This document shows positions 18,235 through 27,309 of a stretch of 64,000 bases of DNA, piece by piece; position 1 is the stretch's first letter; every line of letters begins with the position of its first letter. The notes under the pieces are model-generated. The model was given only the letters and a program-made list of their open reading frames with translations, did not search any database and was not told where the DNA came from. Where the stretch lies: the NCBI GenBank assembly GCA_013359265.1, contig JABWCD010000005.1, positions 137,678 through 201,677 of the forward strand, read 5' to 3'. A program made the position numbers and the translations under genes. Origin of the DNA: Candidatus Hydrogenedentota bacterium. Lineage in GTDB: Bacteria; Hydrogenedentota; Hydrogenedentia; Hydrogenedentales; SLHB01.

Positions 18235-19590
18235 ATGTCCACTCCGTTTGTACATGTCCTTGTCATTAATTGGAACGGCCGGGAGCACCTCGAAGCGTGT
18301 TTTGAATCCCTCATTAAGCAGACCTACGAGAATCTCCGCATCGTGCTCCTGGACAACGCCAGCACCGACGGTTCGGTGGAATACGTCCAAGAGCGCTTTG
18401 GCTCGGACCCGCGCGTCGAGATTCTCGAGTGCGGGGAGAATCTCGGATGGTCGCGCGCCAATAATGTAGGCATGGAGCGGGCGTTAGGCGCGGGCGCGGA
18501 TTACATTTTTCTCCTGAACAACGACACTTCCACCGCACCGGACGCTGTCGAGCGTTTGGTCGAATTTGCACGCGTACACCCCAAGGCGGGCGCAATCGCG
18601 CCCAAAATGCTTTTGTTCGATCAACCGTGGTTAATCAACTCCGTGGGGATCGCCTGCACGATCGTGGGCGGCGCGTGGGACGAAGGCCTTGGCCGCGTCG
18701 ATGGCCCGCGCTGGGCCGAACCGAAACAGGTGCTTGGCGTGTGTGGAGGCGCGATGTTCCTGCGCGCGGACGCCTTGCGGGCGGTTGGATTGCTACCGGG
18801 CGACTTCGAAATCTATCTGGACGATCTGGACCTTTGTCTGCGCATTTGGGACGCGGGATATGAATGCTGGTCGTGTCCGTCGGCTGCCGTGCGGCACAAG
18901 TTCAGCGCGACGATGGGGGAGGGGGCGCGCGCGCATCGCAAGTATTACCTCAACACGCGAAACCGCGCGCGCCTGATGCTCCGAAACTTTCCGTCGGGCC
19001 GGTTCGTGGGCATCGTCGCGCACTATGCCGTGTCCGAAATACGAGCGGTCGGGCGCGCGGCCGCGTCGGGGGCCGTGTGGAAGGCCGTGGCGCACGTGCG
19101 CTCGTGGATCGCCGCATTGGCGTACGTTCCGAAGGCGGTTCGCCATCGGCGCTCGGTGGCGGCCAAGAGCCGCGCAATTGGCACGTTCTGGGGGCTTGTT
19201 CGTGCCGACAGACACTTCTTTCCGGGCATTGAACTGCCCAAACGCGGTTGGTACACGCCAATCCAACGGGACTGGACGGCGCAGGGTCATAGCGAAGACG
19301 TTCAGGTCCATCCGATTTCCAGTTGCGCGACCGCTGATGTGCCGGCGGGCGAATTGTCCGTAACGCACGCGAATTGTTATCCTCAACTCGGCGCGACGCG
19401 AATCGAACTCAGACTGAACGGGCGTGCGATTGCGGCGTTGAGATCGGATGGTTCGCCGCGTACCGAGCGATTCGAGACGGAGGGTGGAACGCTCGAGTTT
19501 TTCGCGCGCGCGATATTCGAGGCGGAATCGACCGGCGAACGGTATGACATCGGCGGTTGGGTCGCGCTCGACAAACCGAACACGCAGTAA
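18235..19590 (+). CDS. Glycosyltransferase family 2 (rhamnosyltransferase-like)
   Basis: Encodes 451 residues from the ATG at 18235, giving the normal family start FVHVLVINWNGREHLEACF. GT-A features are VLLDNASTDGSVEYV, ENLGWSRANNVGMERAL, the metal-binding FLLNNDTSTAPDA, and ACGG-like GVCGGAMFLRADALRAVG followed by IYLDDLDLCLRIWDAGY. The ~120-residue C-terminal part beyond the GT domain is beta-rich (TRIELRLNGRAIAALRSDG) and I do not recognise it; it may bind the acceptor. Probably cytoplasmic, adding a sugar to a cell-surface glycan. A polyprenyl synthase gene follows after 13 bases. Confidence 0.88.
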   Translation: MSTPFVHVLVINWNGREHLEACFESLIKQTYENLRIVLLDNASTDGSVEYVQERFGSDPRVEILECGENLGWSRANNVGMERALGAGADYIFLLNNDTSTAPDAVERLVEFARVHPKAGAIAPKMLLFDQPWLINSVGIACTIVGGAWDEGLGRVDGPRWAEPKQVLGVCGGAMFLRADALRAVGLLPGDFEIYLDDLDLCLRIWDAGYECWSCPSAAVRHKFSATMGEGARAHRKYYLNTRNRARLMLRNFPSGRFVGIVAHYAVSEIRAVGRAAASGAVWKAVAHVRSWIAALAYVPKAVRHRRSVAAKSRAIGTFWGLVRADRHFFPGIELPKRGWYTPIQRDWTAQGHSEDVQVHPISSCATADVPAGELSVTHANCYPQLGATRIELRLNGRAIAALRSDGSPRTERFETEGGTLEFFARAIFEAESTGERYDIGGWVALDKPNTQ

Positions 19591-19603
19591 CCGGACACGG
19601 ACA

Positions 19604-20473
19604 ATGCCCTCGGCGGCCCTTGCTGAATACCTGGTTGAACGAAAATCACTCGTCGAATCGGCCCTTGGGGAACGATTGCCGCCGGAGCATGTCGAGCCGC
19701 GCAACGTTCATGCGGCCATGCGTTATGCCGTGCTCGGGGGCGGCAAACGGTTGCGGCCGTTGATCGCGTTGGCCGTCGCCGATATCGGAGGCCTTGAACC
19801 GGGGCAAATGCTGGATGCGGCGTGCGCCATCGAATTTGTGCACACGGCGTCGCTGATTCTCGATGATTTGCCCGCTATGGACAATTCCGACACGCGCCGC
19901 GACCAGCCTGCGACGCATCGCAAATTCGACGAAGCAACGGCGATTCTCGCGTCGCTTGCGCTGCTGTCAGAGGCGTACGCGTTGGCTGCGAGAAATGCGG
20001 CTGAATTCCTCGAAAGTGAAGGTGTAGCTGCCGTGGTCGATACACTGGCGGCAATGGTTGGCACGTCGGGGCTTATACTGGGCCAACACACGGACCTTAC
20101 CCTCGAACGCGAGGCGCACACATTGGAGCGCTTGCGGGACATCCATTTGAAAAAGGCGGGCGCCTTATTTTTTGCGGCGATTTCCGTTCCGGCGCAGATT
20201 GCGCGTTTAAGTCGCGAACAAATCACGGACTTGGAGCAATATGCCTCGCTTGTCGGGGTTGCGTTCCAGATAACCGACGACATCATCGACGCGCATCATC
20301 TTCACTCCGATGGCGAACAAAAGGTCACGTTTGCCACGATCGCGGGCGAAGAGCGGGCGCGAGAAATCGTGCTCCAGATGGTGTCGAAAGCATGCATGGC
20401 ACTGGACCGGTTTGGAGAGCGCGGGGCGCCCCTGCGCGCGTTGGCGGAATATGTCGCGTCGCGCACGCTCTGA
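19604..20473 (+). CDS. Polyprenyl (farnesyl/geranylgeranyl) diphosphate synthase
   Basis: Encodes 289 residues. The family motifs are complete: GGGKRLRPLIALAVAD, the first Asp-rich motif DDLPAMDNSDTRR near residues 87-99 with the DDxxxxD spacing of bacterial short-chain synthases, GLILGQHTDL, the HLKKAGALFFAA segment, and the second motif FQITDDIIDAHHL near 222. It condenses isopentenyl diphosphate with allylic diphosphates to make C15-C20 products. This fits the MEP genes ispD and ispF at 37.7-38.9 kb. The C-terminal end overlaps the next gene by 23 bases, implying coupled translation. Confidence 0.93.
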   Translation: MPSAALAEYLVERKSLVESALGERLPPEHVEPRNVHAAMRYAVLGGGKRLRPLIALAVADIGGLEPGQMLDAACAIEFVHTASLILDDLPAMDNSDTRRDQPATHRKFDEATAILASLALLSEAYALAARNAAEFLESEGVAAVVDTLAAMVGTSGLILGQHTDLTLEREAHTLERLRDIHLKKAGALFFAAISVPAQIARLSREQITDLEQYASLVGVAFQITDDIIDAHHLHSDGEQKVTFATIAGEERAREIVLQMVSKACMALDRFGERGAPLRALAEYVASRTL

Positions 20474-22766
20474 ATCGCAAGGCATAGCAGTCCGCGTAAT
20501 TGCCGCCATCGTGTTCGTTGTGTTGGCGGGCGCGCTTGGCAGTTGGCTGGGCGCACGTACGAACGCACCGGCCACGGTTCTGCCGCAACCGAAACCCACG
20601 GGCACCCCGGCCGATGCACCCATACCCGAACAGCCGGACGCGCCAAAACCGGTTGCGCCGCCGCTCTATTTCTACGGGTCGATTCAGCCCGGCTCCGATG
20701 TCGAGGCGGTTGCGGGTGAGGTGAAGTTGGCGGCCGCCGCGGGTATCCACACGCACATCCTGCGCATGCAGTTTCCGTGGCCCGACCTTGGCCAGGATGT
20801 GAATGCTTCGTTATATCCGCTCGATCGCATCGAGCAGGAGGACCCGGAGGCATCGATTATCCTTGGCATCTCGCTGAATCCGCCGGACGCCTGGTTGGAC
20901 GCGCATCCCGAAGCGGTTGCGACAAGTGGGGAAGGGCAAAAGCGATATCCATCAATTGCGTCGGATGTGTGGCTCGATGCGAGTCGGCGCGCGCTGTCGG
21001 CATTGACCGAACAAATTGAGCATTCAGGGCGCGGCGCGCGGGTAACGGGCTTTCTTCTGGGAGCGTTGGAAGAAGATCGGTGGTTTCGCACCGGCGACTA
21101 CGATCGCTCCGCGGCGAACATGGAGGCCTTTCGCGAATGGTTACGCGCGGCCTACCCGGACGATACGGCGCTGCGCGCGGCGTGGGGGACCGAGGTTGTC
21201 TCGCTGGATACCGCGGAGATTCCGCCGAAACTCGACACCACCGATCAAACGAACGTGTTCTTCGATTATCCCGCCGAACAGAACCAGATCGACTATTTGC
21301 GCTTTGTGTCTGAATCCACGGCGGACTTCATTGCGAATCTCGCGGGCCACATCCATCAGAGTTCGGCGAACTATCTTAAGCTCTTCGCGCCCTATGGACA
21401 TTCCTTCGAATTGACCGCGAACGATGCGGGGCACTGTGCGCTGGGTCTATTGCTGGATGGCGAAATCGACGGCTTCGTAAGTCCCGTGTCGTATGAGGAT
21501 CGGGGGCTCGGCGGTGCGGGTGGATTTATGGGCCCTGTCAACAGCGCGGGGTTCCACGCGCGGCAGTGGGTCATCATTGACGATACGCGCACCGGCATCT
21601 CGCGCAATGCGGATACCGGCGCAGTCGACCGGATTGAAGGGCTCCGCACCGAAGACGTCATGCGCGTGCAAAAGCGCAACTTCGCATCGATCCTCGCGCA
21701 CGGTCTCGCGCTCGCCTGGGCGGACGACCACGGCTCGGGTGCGCTATACGAGCCGCGCGTATGGGAAATGTTCAGCCGTATGCGCGAAGTGTACGAGGCA
21801 ACGTGGAACGCCCCGGGTGCGCCGCGGCCGGGCGACTTTATCGAATACCCAACGCCGCAGAAACGCACAACACTCATGATCGTCGTCGACGAGGCAAGCC
21901 GGTTCTACCAGCGCTGCGATACAAAGCTCAACGAGTCCTTGTTGCTCCGCGCACGGGACAGCGCACTTCGCGTCGGTGCACCCACGCAGTTTTGTCTGTT
22001 GCAGGACGTGCTCGACGGCCACGCGGCGCCGGCTTCGGCCTATCTGTTCCTGAATGTGTTCCGCTTGGATGGCGAAGACCGGGAACAACTTCGCAACATT
22101 ATGATAGCCAATGGGGCCGCCGCCATCTGGTTGTACGCGCCCGGATACCTCGCCGACTCGGCAGACGTGCAAAACGTGATCGACACGACCGGTCATAAAG
22201 TCGTCCAGTTTGATAAACCCGCAATGGCGGGTTCCGTTTATCAGCTTTCCGGCGGGCGTTGGATGGCGAAAGGCGACGAGTTTGGCGCGGCCGAGCGCTG
22301 GGCGCCGCTTTTCCATATCGACGCTGCCGAATCCGAGGTGCTCGCAAAGTATAAGGACTCGGGCAAGCCGAGCGTGGCGGTGAAGTTTTTCGATGATGGC
22401 TGGGCGTCCATCTATATTGCGGAACCTGCCGTGACCAGCGACCTACTGCGTGAGCTGCTCCTGATCCTGGAGAATTACGTGGCGTTTCGCAAAGGACCCA
22501 CGAACCATCGGGATGTCGCGTACTTCGGCCCAAACCTCATTGCCGTCCACGCATCAACGGACGGCGAGCACCCAATCTACTTCAGCGAGGCGGTAGATGC
22601 GCAGGACGTACTTGAATCTGAAGTGGGATGGTTAAATAAAATATATATTCCGATTCCGATGAAACTTGGTGATACACGAATACTTACGCTGAATCTAGCC
22701 ATATCTGATGAATTACCCGAGGCCTTGCCGGAGGAACCGAAAGAGGTTGCCGAGAAGGCGGAGTAG
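20451..22766 (+). CDS. Membrane-anchored glycoside-hydrolase-like protein (GH42-type TIM barrel)
   Basis: Encodes 771 residues from the ATG at 20451, inside the end of the prenyl synthase gene. The N-terminus (MSRRARSESQG, then VRVIAAIVFVVLAGALGSWLG) is a positive-inside signal anchor. A Pro-rich linker follows, then a TIM-barrel region: HTHILRMQFPWPDLGQDVN, YPLDRIEQEDPEASIILGISL, VTGFLLGALEEDRWF, MEAFREWLRAAYPDDTALRAAWG. That last segment is characteristic of beta-galactosidase (GH42) proteins. A C-terminal Rossmann-like region (LMIVVDEASRFYQRCDTKLNESLL, then FRLDGEDREQL) resembles the trimerisation domain of GH42. It should act on sugars at the outer face of the inner membrane. Catalytic glutamates cannot be placed with certainty. 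Confidence 0.7.
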   Translation: MSRRARSESQGIAVRVIAAIVFVVLAGALGSWLGARTNAPATVLPQPKPTGTPADAPIPEQPDAPKPVAPPLYFYGSIQPGSDVEAVAGEVKLAAAAGIHTHILRMQFPWPDLGQDVNASLYPLDRIEQEDPEASIILGISLNPPDAWLDAHPEAVATSGEGQKRYPSIASDVWLDASRRALSALTEQIEHSGRGARVTGFLLGALEEDRWFRTGDYDRSAANMEAFREWLRAAYPDDTALRAAWGTEVVSLDTAEIPPKLDTTDQTNVFFDYPAEQNQIDYLRFVSESTADFIANLAGHIHQSSANYLKLFAPYGHSFELTANDAGHCALGLLLDGEIDGFVSPVSYEDRGLGGAGGFMGPVNSAGFHARQWVIIDDTRTGISRNADTGAVDRIEGLRTEDVMRVQKRNFASILAHGLALAWADDHGSGALYEPRVWEMFSRMREVYEATWNAPGAPRPGDFIEYPTPQKRTTLMIVVDEASRFYQRCDTKLNESLLLRARDSALRVGAPTQFCLLQDVLDGHAAPASAYLFLNVFRLDGEDREQLRNIMIANGAAAIWLYAPGYLADSADVQNVIDTTGHKVVQFDKPAMAGSVYQLSGGRWMAKGDEFGAAERWAPLFHIDAAESEVLAKYKDSGKPSVAVKFFDDGWASIYIAEPAVTSDLLRELLLILENYVAFRKGPTNHRDVAYFGPNLIAVHASTDGEHPIYFSEAVDAQDVLESEVGWLNKIYIPIPMKLGDTRILTLNLAISDELPEALPEEPKEVAEKAE

Positions 22767-22808
22767 AATCTCGAGCGGAAGATGAATTGAAACATATATG
22801 AAACGCAA

Positions 22809-24329
22809 GTGAATCAAATGATACTCGGAATCGACATCGGAGCTACGGCTATAAAGGCGGGTCTATTTGCCCTGGACGGCACCCTCCTCGCACTGGCGCA
22901 TCGTCGCAATGCGCCCGAACAGGATACGCAGGGGGAGCCGGGGTGGATGATTTGGAACCCGGACACACTCTGGCGAAAGGTCTGTGCGTGTGTTCGGGAG
23001 GTGGGCGAAAAGGCCGGTGGTACGGACGGTATCCTGGCTGTGGCGTGCACCGGTTTCGGAACCGACGGCCTGCCGCTCGATGCGTCCGGCAATCCACTCT
23101 ACCCATTCATCAGTTGGCACTGTGGGCGCACGGCGCCTCAGCGCGAGACGCTGGCCGCTCGGGTGGGCGATGCGGAGGCCTTTCAGATTACGGGTTACCA
23201 CAACTACCCCATTAACACCGCGAATCGGTTCCTCTGGTTTCGTGAGCACCGGCCCGAGGCGCTCGACAAGGCGCACCGCTGGCTGTGGGTTCAGGATTTC
23301 ATCGCCTACAAGCTGTCCGGCGAGTTCAGCACCGAGTGTACGATCGCGTCCACCAGCATGCTGCTCGATATGGCGAGACGCACGTGGTCGCCGCGGATGC
23401 TCGAGGCCTGCGAGGTCAACCCCGATATTCTTCCGAAAACGAGCGAGGCAGGTACGCAGATTGGCGTTGTCACGGCGAAGGCCGCATCGGAGACGGGATT
23501 GAAATCGGGCACACCGGTGGTGACGGGTGGCCATGATTGCGAAGTCGCCGTGCTTGGCGCGGGTGTGAGCGACCCGAACACCTGGATTGATATCACGGGC
23601 ACGTGGGAAATCTTGATCGCGACCGTTGATCGATTCGCGCCGACTCCCGAGCATCATGCCAACGGACTCGACTTCGAGTGTCATGCGCTGCCGGGCCAAT
23701 GGATTTGCCAGAGCTTGATGATTGCGGGCGCGGTCACGGAATGGGTCCGCGCGAGTTTTTATCCCGATGTACCCGGGGAGCGCGCTTACGAAACGATGTT
23801 CGCCGAGGCGGAGATACCGGCCGGCGGTGTCTACATGCTCCCTGCCTTCATGCGTGGCATGGGTCCGGACGCCAGCAAGCACGCGCTGGGGACCATCCTC
23901 GGCCTGCAAACGATGACGTCGCGCGGGCAAATCGTCCGCGCGGCACTCGAAGGTCTTTGCTTTCAGCTCCGCAAGCAAATCGGCGCCATCGGCAGCGCGG
24001 TCGGTCGAATGCCCAAGCGCCTCCGTGTCGTCGGCGGTGGACAGAAGAACCCACTCTGGCTTCAACTCAAGGCAGACATTAGCGGCCTGCCCGTCGAGAT
24101 CACCACCAACCCCGAAGTCACCCTCCTCGGTGTCGCAATCCTCGCGGGGAAGGGCGCGGGGCTATACAAAGACATCGATGAGGCGCTTCGTCAAATTGCG
24201 TTCTCGACAGAAGATATCGATCCGAACGAGGATGCCCAAAGTGCGTATGGAGCGCGCTTCGAGAGGATATACGCGCCAATCTCAACCGATCTGGGCGCAG
24301 TGTATCGAGAATTGGATACGTCACTGTAA
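22809..24329 (+). CDS. FGGY-family carbohydrate kinase
   Basis: Encodes 506 residues from GTG at 22809 (an ATG nine bases later is equally good). The ATPase fold is clear: LGIDIGATAIKAGLF phosphate-1 loop, SWHCGRTAPQRETLA, LWVQDFIAYKLSGEFSTECTIAS, the catalytic VTGGHDCEVAVLGAG, and C-terminal LRVVGGGQKNPLWLQLKADISGLPVEI adenosine motif. VGGGQKNPLW is the family signature. The substrate is a sugar or polyol; relatives include xylulose, fuculose and erythritol kinases, and I cannot choose. It follows a glycosidase-like gene, suggesting intracellular phosphorylation of a released sugar. Confidence 0.92.
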   Translation: MNQMILGIDIGATAIKAGLFALDGTLLALAHRRNAPEQDTQGEPGWMIWNPDTLWRKVCACVREVGEKAGGTDGILAVACTGFGTDGLPLDASGNPLYPFISWHCGRTAPQRETLAARVGDAEAFQITGYHNYPINTANRFLWFREHRPEALDKAHRWLWVQDFIAYKLSGEFSTECTIASTSMLLDMARRTWSPRMLEACEVNPDILPKTSEAGTQIGVVTAKAASETGLKSGTPVVTGGHDCEVAVLGAGVSDPNTWIDITGTWEILIATVDRFAPTPEHHANGLDFECHALPGQWICQSLMIAGAVTEWVRASFYPDVPGERAYETMFAEAEIPAGGVYMLPAFMRGMGPDASKHALGTILGLQTMTSRGQIVRAALEGLCFQLRKQIGAIGSAVGRMPKRLRVVGGGQKNPLWLQLKADISGLPVEITTNPEVTLLGVAILAGKGAGLYKDIDEALRQIAFSTEDIDPNEDAQSAYGARFERIYAPISTDLGAVYRELDTSL

Positions 24330-24745
24330 TCGCACATTGCGATGATAGCGGTTTGGGGTTTCAAAGTCTTATGTGCCAATGAGGCGGTGATTCATCCATC
24401 GCAAGTTGTCCCTGAATGCCGTCGAGGAAAGGGAAGGCTGGCATGCCCCAAGTTTACAGTGGCCGGCGCAAGCTTGAATCGTGCTCGCCCGCTTTTCTCG
24501 CGGTTCTACGACATCGTCGTAGCTACAAGTGCCTTCTGGCGCGGTGAGAAATGCTCGCGAGAGAATCATCGAGCGCATGGTGTGGGAATACTTTATGTGA
24601 ACTGGGGGTAAAGACCAGGTCATATGGAACTTCAAGTGGATCATGGATAACGCACGCCGTTTCCGATTGCGTGAAAAACCTGGGCCAAGCGTCACTGTCG
24701 CCCGTGTGCTGCCCTCGGTTGCGCGCACCCGAAAGGCCCGGCCGA
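24330..24745. other. Intergenic region between convergent genes, with a short inverted repeat
   Basis: I see no gene with a credible start in these 416 bases. A perfect hairpin at 24506-24522 (CTACGAC, 3-nt loop, GTCGTAG) is the only structured element. It could serve as a terminator for either gene but has no T-run. Confidence 0.4.
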
Positions 24746-25759
24746 TTACGGTTTGGCCACAGCGGCGCGCAAGTGTGACAAGAACTCCTTTTCCACCTTG
24801 TCCAATTGATCGAAAAGACGCCCCTCGGCTGCTCGCATGTCGAACGATCGGCGAGGCCGCTTGTCGAAAGTCAGACTGTTTGCGCCGTTGTGAAAGCACC
24901 AGCCTGCCGCGCCACCATCCTTGGCGTTTTCTAAGTCCGTCATGAAATCGTCTGCAGTGGGGTTCCAATTGCCATAATCCCTCCGAAACGGCTCTTGGTA
25001 GTGAACCGGGACAGCCTTGGCGCCCTCAGTCAGCCAGGCACGGTAGGCTCGTGTAGTGCCCGCGGTTTGCATTGGAGACTCTTCGACACGCGCTCGGTGT
25101 GGACAAATAAAATCCGCTCCACCTATCTCGACCAATTCGATTGTGGCTTCCTTGGACAAATCGCCGCCATCCGAAGCCGTACAAAGTCGGTCCGGATCAA
25201 TCTGCTTTACCGCGCGAACCAGGTCTCCAACTTCCTTGATGGGGACGTGCCGCTCATCGCCAACATTCCGTTCGTTTCCAATATCGAAATACACATTTCG
25301 GAAGCGCTTCAGGCCCTTTGCCAGGCAGTTCATGACCGCGAGATGTTCCGGAAAGTTACTTGGAAACGCTGGCGGTTTCCCGCGGGTCACCGTCACGTCG
25401 ACCACGATTCCGCGCACGCTGGCCAGTTCGCACAGTCTTTCGAGCCGCGCCATGTAGGGCTGGCGCGGCAATCCGTTTGTCGCAACCGCGGACACGTTGT
25501 TATCGAAATCAGCCCAGGTCGCCCACACGCGAACCCAGTTGAAGCCATGAGCTGCGAAGTCATCCATATCCTGTTCGATGAATTCTTCGCGTTCGCTTCC
25601 GAGGGCGCCGTAGTAGCTGGCGCCCAACAAAAACACGGGCTTGTCATTCAGTGTAAAGGAAAAACCATCAATTCCAAGCACGGGGCCGGCGGCGTCCGCA
25701 CTTTGGGCGTGGCCTACGACCAAGAGCAGAGAGCCGACCGCAGTCAAGATCGCGTTCAT
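24746..25759 (-). CDS. Secreted GH5-like glycoside hydrolase (cellulase-fold)
   Basis: Encodes 337 residues from the ATG at 25759, eleven bases after AGGAG; the signal peptide is NAILTAVGSLLLVVGHAQSADA. The mature protein starts with the N-terminal strand VLGIDGFSFTLNDKPVFLLGASYYGAL that is standard for GH5/GH-A enzymes. GFNWVRVWATW, FRNVYFDIGNERNVGD (an NE pair where GH-A enzymes carry the acid/base glutamate), and AWLTEGAKAVPVHYQEP follow. It probably hydrolyses beta-glycans in the periplasm or outside. The nucleophile glutamate at strand 7 is less clear (VHYQEPF). The gene is convergent with the FGGY kinase. Confidence 0.75.
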   Translation of the reverse strand: MNAILTAVGSLLLVVGHAQSADAAGPVLGIDGFSFTLNDKPVFLLGASYYGALGSEREEFIEQDMDDFAAHGFNWVRVWATWADFDNNVSAVATNGLPRQPYMARLERLCELASVRGIVVDVTVTRGKPPAFPSNFPEHLAVMNCLAKGLKRFRNVYFDIGNERNVGDERHVPIKEVGDLVRAVKQIDPDRLCTASDGGDLSKEATIELVEIGGADFICPHRARVEESPMQTAGTTRAYRAWLTEGAKAVPVHYQEPFRRDYGNWNPTADDFMTDLENAKDGGAAGWCFHNGANSLTFDKRPRRSFDMRAAEGRLFDQLDKVEKEFLSHLRAAVAKP

Positions 25760-25899
25760 GTGCCGCAAACTCCTAAGATAAGGCGCTATCTTGTACCGTT
25801 TCGCTTGTCGAAGTTTGGCGGGCGTAATGCTGATTGCTCAACGATCCGAAATTGGGCCTTCACACGACCACTACCCCGACGCCGCCCGCTCCCGATGTA

Positions 25900-26217
25900 T
25901 CAATCACCCGCCAGCAGTTTGTCCAGTTCGTCGCCCATGAAGAAAAGCTGCGATGCGGAGGCGATCTGCGAGGCGACCATGAGTGCTTCGGCGATTTCCT
26001 CCTTGCTGGCGCCCGCGCGGATGGCGTCCTTCGTGTGCGCTTCGACGCAGTGCCCACAGCGCATGACGAGGCCGACCGCTACGGCGACCAATTCTTTCGT
26101 CTTCGCATCAAGTACGCCCTGCGTTTTCACTGCGCGGTAGTAGGTGTACCAAGCGTCCGCATGTTCCGGTGCGCGCTTGCCAAACCAGTATTTTGCCATT
26201 GGCGTGGTGCTGGGCAT
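25900..26217 (-). CDS. Carboxymuconolactone decarboxylase/AhpD-family protein
   Basis: Encodes 105 residues from the ATG at 26217, which has AAGGAG nine bases upstream. KTKELVAVAVGLVMRCGHCVEAHTKDAIRAGASKEEIAEAL is the whole AhpD-fold core, with the redox CGHC pair and the downstream EAH histidine. Such small proteins act as alkylhydroperoxidases or thiol-redox proteins and form oligomers in the cytosol. The substrate is not known. It has its own short leader and is not obviously in an operon with the GH5-like gene. Confidence 0.9.
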   Translation of the reverse strand: MPSTTPMAKYWFGKRAPEHADAWYTYYRAVKTQGVLDAKTKELVAVAVGLVMRCGHCVEAHTKDAIRAGASKEEIAEALMVASQIASASQLFFMGDELDKLLAGD

Positions 26218-26346
26218 CGACGTGTGCTCCTTATATGTTGGTCCTTGAGAACGGTCTACGACCTGGAAAACAAAAGGTATGACATAGCCACGGGGTCGAG
26301 TAGGACCCAACGTGTTCTTGGTCCTTTCGTTGACCGCCCTATCGTA

Positions 26347-27303
26347 TCACTCCGCGGCCTCAATCGGTGCGTCCTTGGTTTGATGCCGTTGCGATGCCGC
26401 GAGCACGAAACCCATGCCTGACATCAGCAGCGCCGCGCCGACCCACTGCATGGGCTGCATGTGCTCTCCGGGAAGCATGACCAGCGCGAAGAGAAACGTG
26501 AAGAGCGGATTGATCAGGTTTGCAGAGGTGCACAGGGCGGACCCCAACTCGCGTTGCGCGTATTGAAACGCGGGGTGCGATATACCGATCGAGATGCAAC
26601 CGGAGACGATCGCGATTAGCCACACGCTTTGCGGGACGTCTACTATGCGATCATGATCGCCGAAGAGGAACGTAAGGAGGCCAAGCCCAAACATCGTGTG
26701 CAGGCTCATGACGCCGAACATCGGCACCGGGTGCATCTTCCACGCGAGATGCTTACCCCACACGGCGTACACGGCCCAGCACACGGACATCAGAATGAGC
26801 AGCAGCGTCGCCGTATTCATTACGGGAATCAAAGACTGCGAATCCTGCATGAGCACGAACACCAGGCCCAGAAGACTGACAGCCGTGCCGCCGAGATAGC
26901 GCGGATCGCGAATCACGGTGCGTTCTTCGCGGTAGAGCAGGTACGCGAAAACTATGACAAAAACGACGCTGAGCTTGATGATAAGTTGCGCAGTGGTCGC
27001 CGGCGTGCCATAGCACCCCACGGTCCAGATGTACTGCATGAAGATGTTCAGCGCCGAAATGCCCAGTAGTCGGAACGGGCGCCTCAGCAGCGACAGAAAC
27101 TCGGCGCGCCATCGCAGCATGCAGATTGCCGTGAGCATGATGCTCCCGCTCACGTAGCGCACGAACGACTGCGTCACCGGATCGAAGTCGGCGCTGCACA
27201 GGCGAATAAAGATGGGCGCGAGGGACCAACCCACGCATGCGAGTATCAGTGCCGTCGCGGCGCGGACGGACCATCGGGTGTGCCGGGACGTCTGCATACT
27301 CAA
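26347..27303 (-). CDS. EamA/DMT-superfamily transporter
   Basis: Encodes 318 residues with ten hydrophobic helices in two repeats, the usual EamA (drug/metabolite transporter) layout. ACVGWSLAPIFIRLCSADFDPVTQSFVRY opens the first repeat and LILMSVCWAVYAVWGKHLAWKM the second. The second ends with the characteristic ANLINPLFTFLFALVMLPGEHM. It should export or import a small metabolite across the inner membrane; the substrate is unknown. It lies six bases after the moeA stop on the same strand, so it is probably the last gene of that run. Confidence 0.9.
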   Translation of the reverse strand: MSMQTSRHTRWSVRAATALILACVGWSLAPIFIRLCSADFDPVTQSFVRYVSGSIMLTAICMLRWRAEFLSLLRRPFRLLGISALNIFMQYIWTVGCYGTPATTAQLIIKLSVVFVIVFAYLLYREERTVIRDPRYLGGTAVSLLGLVFVLMQDSQSLIPVMNTATLLLILMSVCWAVYAVWGKHLAWKMHPVPMFGVMSLHTMFGLGLLTFLFGDHDRIVDVPQSVWLIAIVSGCISIGISHPAFQYAQRELGSALCTSANLINPLFTFLFALVMLPGEHMQPMQWVGAALLMSGMGFVLAASQRHQTKDAPIEAAE

Positions 27304-27309
27304 GATGGA

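Noticed and set aside
22863-24065. 400-residue minus-strand open frame opposite the FGGY kinase
   Set aside because: No motifs, Arg-rich, and the plus strand holds the complete kinase signature.
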